Source: Nocardia jejuensis NBRC 103114
GTDB taxonomy: Bacteria; Actinomycetota; Actinomycetes; Mycobacteriales; Mycobacteriaceae
Assembly: GCF_001613145.1 (NCBI RefSeq)
Contig: NZ_BDBU01000002.1
Location: forward strand, 310,001-374,000
Reading direction: 5' to 3'
Length of the DNA stretch: 64,000 bases
The stretch's first letter is position 1. Every line of letters starts with the position of its first letter. Shown here piece by piece: positions 60,348 to 64,000 of the stretch. Below the pieces are notes generated by a model. That model did no database searches. It saw only the letters and a list, made by a program, of their open reading frames with translations, and was not told the origin of the DNA. Position numbers and translations under genes: made by a program.

Positions 60348-61943
60348 GTGAGTACCCAGTTGCTTGTCGGCGGTCGTATCTACAGTTCGAGCAATCCCGA
60401 CGCCACGGCCATGGCCGTGACGGACGGCACCGTGGTGTGGGTGGGGCTGGAACGAGCCGGGCGCGCGCTGCACCCGGATGCGGAGATCATCGAGCTGGAC
60501 GGGGCGTTCGTGGCTCCCGCGTTCGTGGACCCGCACGTGCACGTGACCGCGCTGGGATTGAAGCTCACCGGACTCGACCTCTCGCGCACGCGATCGCTGC
60601 GCGAATGTCTCGACCTGCTCGCCGGCTACGCCCGCGCGCACCCGGACGGCGCGATCCTGGGTGAGGGCTGGGACGAGACGGCCTGGCCGGAGGGCCGCCC
60701 GCCCACCGTCGAGGACATCGACGCCGCCGCACCCGGCCGCCTGGTGTATCTGGCTCGGGTGGACGCACATTCGGCGATCGTGTCCACCCCGCTGCTGCGG
60801 GCGGTCCCCGCGATCACCGAGGCGACCGGATTCACGCGGGGCGAACCGCTGCGCGGCGACGCCCACCACCGGGTGCGGGGCGCCGCGCTCGGATCGCTCG
60901 ATCGCGCGCGGCGTGATCTCGCGCGCCGGGCCGCGCTGGACGCCGCCGCCGCGAACGGCATTGCGGCCGTGCACGAATGCGCGGGCCCGGACATCTCCAG
61001 CGCGCAGGACGTGCGCGAGCTGCTCGAGTTCTCCCACGGGGTCGAGGTGCGCGCCTACTGGGGGCAGGCGGTGCGCACCGCCGAACAAGCCCGCGCCCTG
61101 GTGCGGGAACTCGGCGTGCACGCGCTCGGCGGCGATCTGTTCGTGGACGGGTCGATCGGCTCGCACACCGCGTGGCTGCGCGCGCCGTACGCCGACCGCG
61201 ACACCGACGGCACCGGCTACCTCGATGTGGATGCCATTGCCGCACACGTGCTGGCCTGCACCGAAGCCGGGATTCAGACCGGATTCCACGTCATCGGCGA
61301 CGCCGCGATGGATGCGGTGGTCGCGGGCTTCGAGCGCGTGGTCGAACAACTCGGCGGCCCGGCCGTCGCCACCCGGGGGCACCGGCTCGAGCACGCCGAA
61401 CTGATCGACGCGAACCAGATCGCGAAACTCGCGGCCTGGGGTGTGATCGCCAGTGTGCAGCCGGTGTTCGACGCCTCGTGGGGTGGCCCGGACGGCATGT
61501 ACGCCGCCCGCCTGGGCGCCGAGCGCGCCGCGACCCTGAATCCCTTCGCCGCCATGGCATCCGCCGGTATCTCCCTGGCCATCGGCTCCGACGCCCCCGT
61601 CACCGTGCTCGATCAGTGGGCGGCGGTACGCGCGGCGGTCAATCACCGCACCGCCGGCCACCAGATCTCCCCGCGCGCGGCGTTCGCCGCCGCCACCCGG
61701 GGCGCGTGGCGCGCGGGCGGGGTCCGCGACGGCCTCGCGGGCACCCTCGTCCCCGGCGCCCCCGCCTCCTACGCGGTCTGGGACGCGGAGGATCTCGTCG
61801 TCGCCGCGGCCGCCGACACGGTCCAGCGCTGGTCCACCGACCCGCGTTCCCGCGTCCCCGGCCTCCCGCGCCTGACCCCCGACGCCCCCGCGCCCCGCTG
61901 CCTGCGCACCGTGCACCGGGGAACCGTCATCCATGAGGCCTGA
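60348..61943 (+). CDS. Metal-dependent amidohydrolase (YtcJ-like)
   Basis: A 531-aa amidohydrolase-fold protein. DPHVHVTALG at residues 61-70 gives the HxH metal motif, DGSIGSHTAWLRAPYAD near 270 is a YtcJ-group block, and later GFHVIGDAAMDAV, HRLEHAELID and AIGSDAPVTVLDQW supply the remaining His and Asp ligands. It hydrolyses an amide or related bond in an unknown substrate. The start GTG 60348 gives the expected N-terminus (STQLLVGGRIYSS); the frame to 60282 lacks a start signal. It overlaps lnt by 11 nt. Confidence 0.88.
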   Translation: MSTQLLVGGRIYSSSNPDATAMAVTDGTVVWVGLERAGRALHPDAEIIELDGAFVAPAFVDPHVHVTALGLKLTGLDLSRTRSLRECLDLLAGYARAHPDGAILGEGWDETAWPEGRPPTVEDIDAAAPGRLVYLARVDAHSAIVSTPLLRAVPAITEATGFTRGEPLRGDAHHRVRGAALGSLDRARRDLARRAALDAAAANGIAAVHECAGPDISSAQDVRELLEFSHGVEVRAYWGQAVRTAEQARALVRELGVHALGGDLFVDGSIGSHTAWLRAPYADRDTDGTGYLDVDAIAAHVLACTEAGIQTGFHVIGDAAMDAVVAGFERVVEQLGGPAVATRGHRLEHAELIDANQIAKLAAWGVIASVQPVFDASWGGPDGMYAARLGAERAATLNPFAAMASAGISLAIGSDAPVTVLDQWAAVRAAVNHRTAGHQISPRAAFAAATRGAWRAGGVRDGLAGTLVPGAPASYAVWDAEDLVVAAAADTVQRWSTDPRSRVPGLPRLTPDAPAPRCLRTVHRGTVIHEA

Positions 61944-63825
61944 CGAAAACGCCGTGCCCGCACCATATTCCGCACCACACACCAGCGGTGCCGCCCGAGA
62001 CGGAGCTCCCATGGCCCACGGCGATGCCACCGACCCGACCGCGCAGGTCGTGACCCGAGGCGGTGACGAGACCGCGGCCGAGCCGACCGACTCCGGCGAT
62101 CAGGTCCACGAGGTGTCGCCGGTGAGCGAAAGCGATACGGGCACAGCGCGATCCGGTTCGCGGCTGATCGGACGGGGGCGGGCGTGGGCCCAGCGGCATC
62201 CCGTGCTGTGGCGCACGGTGGCGGCGGTTGTCGCGGGGTTGTTGCTTTTCGCGAGTTTCCCGCCCCGGACGCTGTGGTTCCTCGCGCCGGTGGGGATCGC
62301 GCTGCTCGTGCTCACGGTGCGCGGGAGTGGGCGGCTGCGTGGGGGATTCGGGTACGGGATGATTGCTGGACTGGCGTTCTTCCTGCCGCTGCTGCCGTGG
62401 ACGGGCATCTATGTGGGACCGGTGCCGTGGCTGGGACTGTCCGCGGCGCTGTCGGTGTACGTCGGTCTGTTCGGTGTGCTGACCCGGCTGATCGGTGGGT
62501 TGCGGTGGTGGCCGCTGTGGGTCGCGTCGGCGTGGTCGCTGACCGAGTGGGGCCGATCGAGTTTTCCGTTCGGCGGGTTTCCTTGGGGGCGAATGGCTTT
62601 CGGGCAGGCCGATGGGTGGTATCTGCCTTTCGCGATGATCGGCGGAGCGCCCCTGGTGAGCTTCGCGGTCGCTCTGACGGGGACCGGGCTGGCCGGACTC
62701 GTGGTGTGGATCGCACGGTCACGGCCCGATTCCGAGGCCCCGCGGGTCGCGCAGCATAGTCCCAGATGGGGGGCTGCGCATCCCACATCCTGGTACCGGA
62801 TTGTTGCTGCGGCAATGCTTGTGGCTATAGTTCCGATCACCGGAGTGATCCTCCGGACCGCGCTGCCCGGCCCGGAGGACGGCAACCGGCCGATCACGGT
62901 CGCCGCGATCCAGGGCAGCGTGCCGCGGTTGGGGCTCGATTTCAACGCCCAGCGCCGCGCGGTTCTCGACAATCACGTCAAGCGCACCGAGGAACTGGCC
63001 GGGGCCGTCGCGGCGGGGCAGTCCCCGCAGCCGGACGTGGTGATCTGGCCGGAGAACTCCTCCGATATCGATCCGCTGCGCAACGCGGACGCCTACGCGC
63101 TCATCACCCAGGCCTCGCGAGATATCAAGGCCCCCATCCTGGTCGGCGCCGTGTTGGTGAACGACGATCGCACCACCACGAACTCGGTGATCGTGTGGAA
63201 CGGCGAGCAGGGACCGGGCGAGCGGCACGACAAGAAGATCATCCAGCCCTTCGGGGAGTATCTGCCCTATCGCGGCTTCTTCCGGCACTTCTCCGAATAC
63301 GCGGACCGGGCAGGCTATTTCGTGCCGGGCAACGGAGACGGCGTGGTGCACGTGCAACCCGCCGCCGGCGGCTCACCCGTCGCGATCGGTGTGGCGACCT
63401 GTTACGAGGTGGCGTTCGACCGCGCCTTCGAGCAGGCGGTGCGCGCGGGCGCGCAGATTCTGACCGTCCCGTCGAACAACGCCACCTTCGGCGACAGCGA
63501 GATGACGTATCAGCAATTGGCGATGTCGCGGGTTCGCGCGGTGGAACACGGTCGCGCCGTGGTGGTCTCGGTGACCACCGGGGTGAGCGCCATGATCACC
63601 CCCGACGGCACGATCCAGCAGCAGACGCGGCAGTTCGTTCCCGCCGCCCTGACCGCGCAGCTACCGCTCCGCGACAGCACGACACTCGCGACCCGGTTAG
63701 GCCCCGCGCCGGAAGTGTTCTTGTGTATTCTGGCCGCGGCCGCGAGTGTGGCGGCAGTCACACGGCGGCGGACGAGCACCCTCGATCCGGTCCGCCGCGA
63801 CGCCGGTGACCTTCCGGTGCGGTAA
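61933..63825 (+). CDS. lnt: Apolipoprotein N-acyltransferase
   Basis: A 630-aa membrane enzyme that N-acylates the lipid-modified Cys of lipoproteins (MceE would be a client). Six to eight helices lie in the N-terminal half; the nitrilase-type domain has Glu374 (WPENSSD), Lys434 (HDKKIIQPFGEYLP) and Cys490 (ATCYEVAFD). The first 90 residues are polar and Asp/Glu/Ser-rich, longer than in most Lnt proteins; an internal ATG at 62011 with GGAGCTCCC upstream could be the real start. In mycobacteria lnt is fused or adjacent to ppm; here it ends without fusion. Confidence 0.93.
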   Translation: MRPDENAVPAPYSAPHTSGAARDGAPMAHGDATDPTAQVVTRGGDETAAEPTDSGDQVHEVSPVSESDTGTARSGSRLIGRGRAWAQRHPVLWRTVAAVVAGLLLFASFPPRTLWFLAPVGIALLVLTVRGSGRLRGGFGYGMIAGLAFFLPLLPWTGIYVGPVPWLGLSAALSVYVGLFGVLTRLIGGLRWWPLWVASAWSLTEWGRSSFPFGGFPWGRMAFGQADGWYLPFAMIGGAPLVSFAVALTGTGLAGLVVWIARSRPDSEAPRVAQHSPRWGAAHPTSWYRIVAAAMLVAIVPITGVILRTALPGPEDGNRPITVAAIQGSVPRLGLDFNAQRRAVLDNHVKRTEELAGAVAAGQSPQPDVVIWPENSSDIDPLRNADAYALITQASRDIKAPILVGAVLVNDDRTTTNSVIVWNGEQGPGERHDKKIIQPFGEYLPYRGFFRHFSEYADRAGYFVPGNGDGVVHVQPAAGGSPVAIGVATCYEVAFDRAFEQAVRAGAQILTVPSNNATFGDSEMTYQQLAMSRVRAVEHGRAVVVSVTTGVSAMITPDGTIQQQTRQFVPAALTAQLPLRDSTTLATRLGPAPEVFLCILAAAASVAAVTRRRTSTLDPVRRDAGDLPVR

Positions 63826-64000
63826 CTGCGGGCACGTGCGACGAGGGCCGTCCCGCTTCGGCGATCGAAATTCGCCAAAGCTTAGCCAACGCTTTCCTTT
63901 CGCCTGGTATGTCCGATTCTGGAACATTACTTTTGCGAGTTACGCGACAATCGCGAGGTTTGCCTTGAGTTAACTGAACTGAATCTGTGCTCCGCCAACG
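63826..64000. other. A+T-richer tail of the window
   Basis: These 175 nt show no credible gene. The base composition drops in G+C after about 63880 and suggests a promoter region for a gene beyond the window. Confidence 0.4.

Noticed and set aside
60309..62030. 573-codon open frame on the - strand
   Set aside because: Antisense to the amidohydrolase, whose metal-binding motifs are intact.
1..64000. tRNA, rRNA, prophage, insertion sequences, CRISPR arrays
   Set aside because: None seen on reading both strands. A tRNAscan or Infernal run would settle small RNAs.

Overview
The window is G+C-rich actinobacterial chromosome. It carries a complete yrbE-mce operon, CYP51, several ferredoxin-linked P450s, F420-type oxidoreductases, a fused cobIJ and leaderless-looking genes. 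This points to a mycolic-acid actinomycete, most likely Nocardia (inferred from gene content; Rhodococcus or a relative is not excluded). No rRNA, tRNA, insertion sequence, prophage or CRISPR array was seen.

Region 1 (1-30 kb) is a lipid-import and oxidation locus. It contains, in order: a truncated aldehyde dehydrogenase, an LLM flavin oxidoreductase, a TetR regulator with an APH-fold kinase, a second TetR regulator, and a tightly coupled operon P450 - SDR - ferredoxin - SnoaL-like - unknown 419-aa protein - acyl-CoA synthetase. The yrbEAB-mceABCDEF operon with an Mce-associated protein follows. Next come ALDH - SDR - 3-hydroxyisobutyrate-dehydrogenase-like, then CYP51 - CYP125-like - DUF1059, then the divergent operon SRPBCC - GMC oxidoreductase - KshA-like Rieske oxygenase - DHDPR-like. 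Seven promoters here carry a shared 36-bp operator made of three 12-bp blocks, with GGACA-N2-TGTCC dyads 24 bp apart. The best copies include one lying over the start codon of the TetR gene at 3649-4224. I infer that this TetR is the pathway regulator and that the locus imports (Mce) and degrades a sterol- or terpenoid-like lipid.

Region 2 (30-46 kb) is a partial cobalamin cluster: cobK, cobIJ and cobH, cobG, and a cobalamin riboswitch followed by cobN. It is interrupted by a PadR gene, an Lrp - dimethylargininase divergon and an F420-type oxidoreductase, and bracketed by two paralogous secreted glycine-zipper proteins (30.4 and 44.1 kb). Two small F420/PPOX-type paralogues lie tail to tail just after cobN.

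Region 3 (46-64 kb) is mixed housekeeping and regulatory sequence: a VOC protein, TetR, a methionine aminopeptidase divergent from a small XRE regulator with twin operators, PNPOx, aldo-keto reductase, a RibD/DHFR-like protein, tldE-tldD, a TetR with a long disordered tail, TauE/SafE, a NarL-type two-component pair, FxsA, an amidohydrolase and apolipoprotein N-acyltransferase.

All functions were assigned by reading motifs and recalling families; no database search was run. Start codons were chosen from ribosome-binding sites and gene overlaps.
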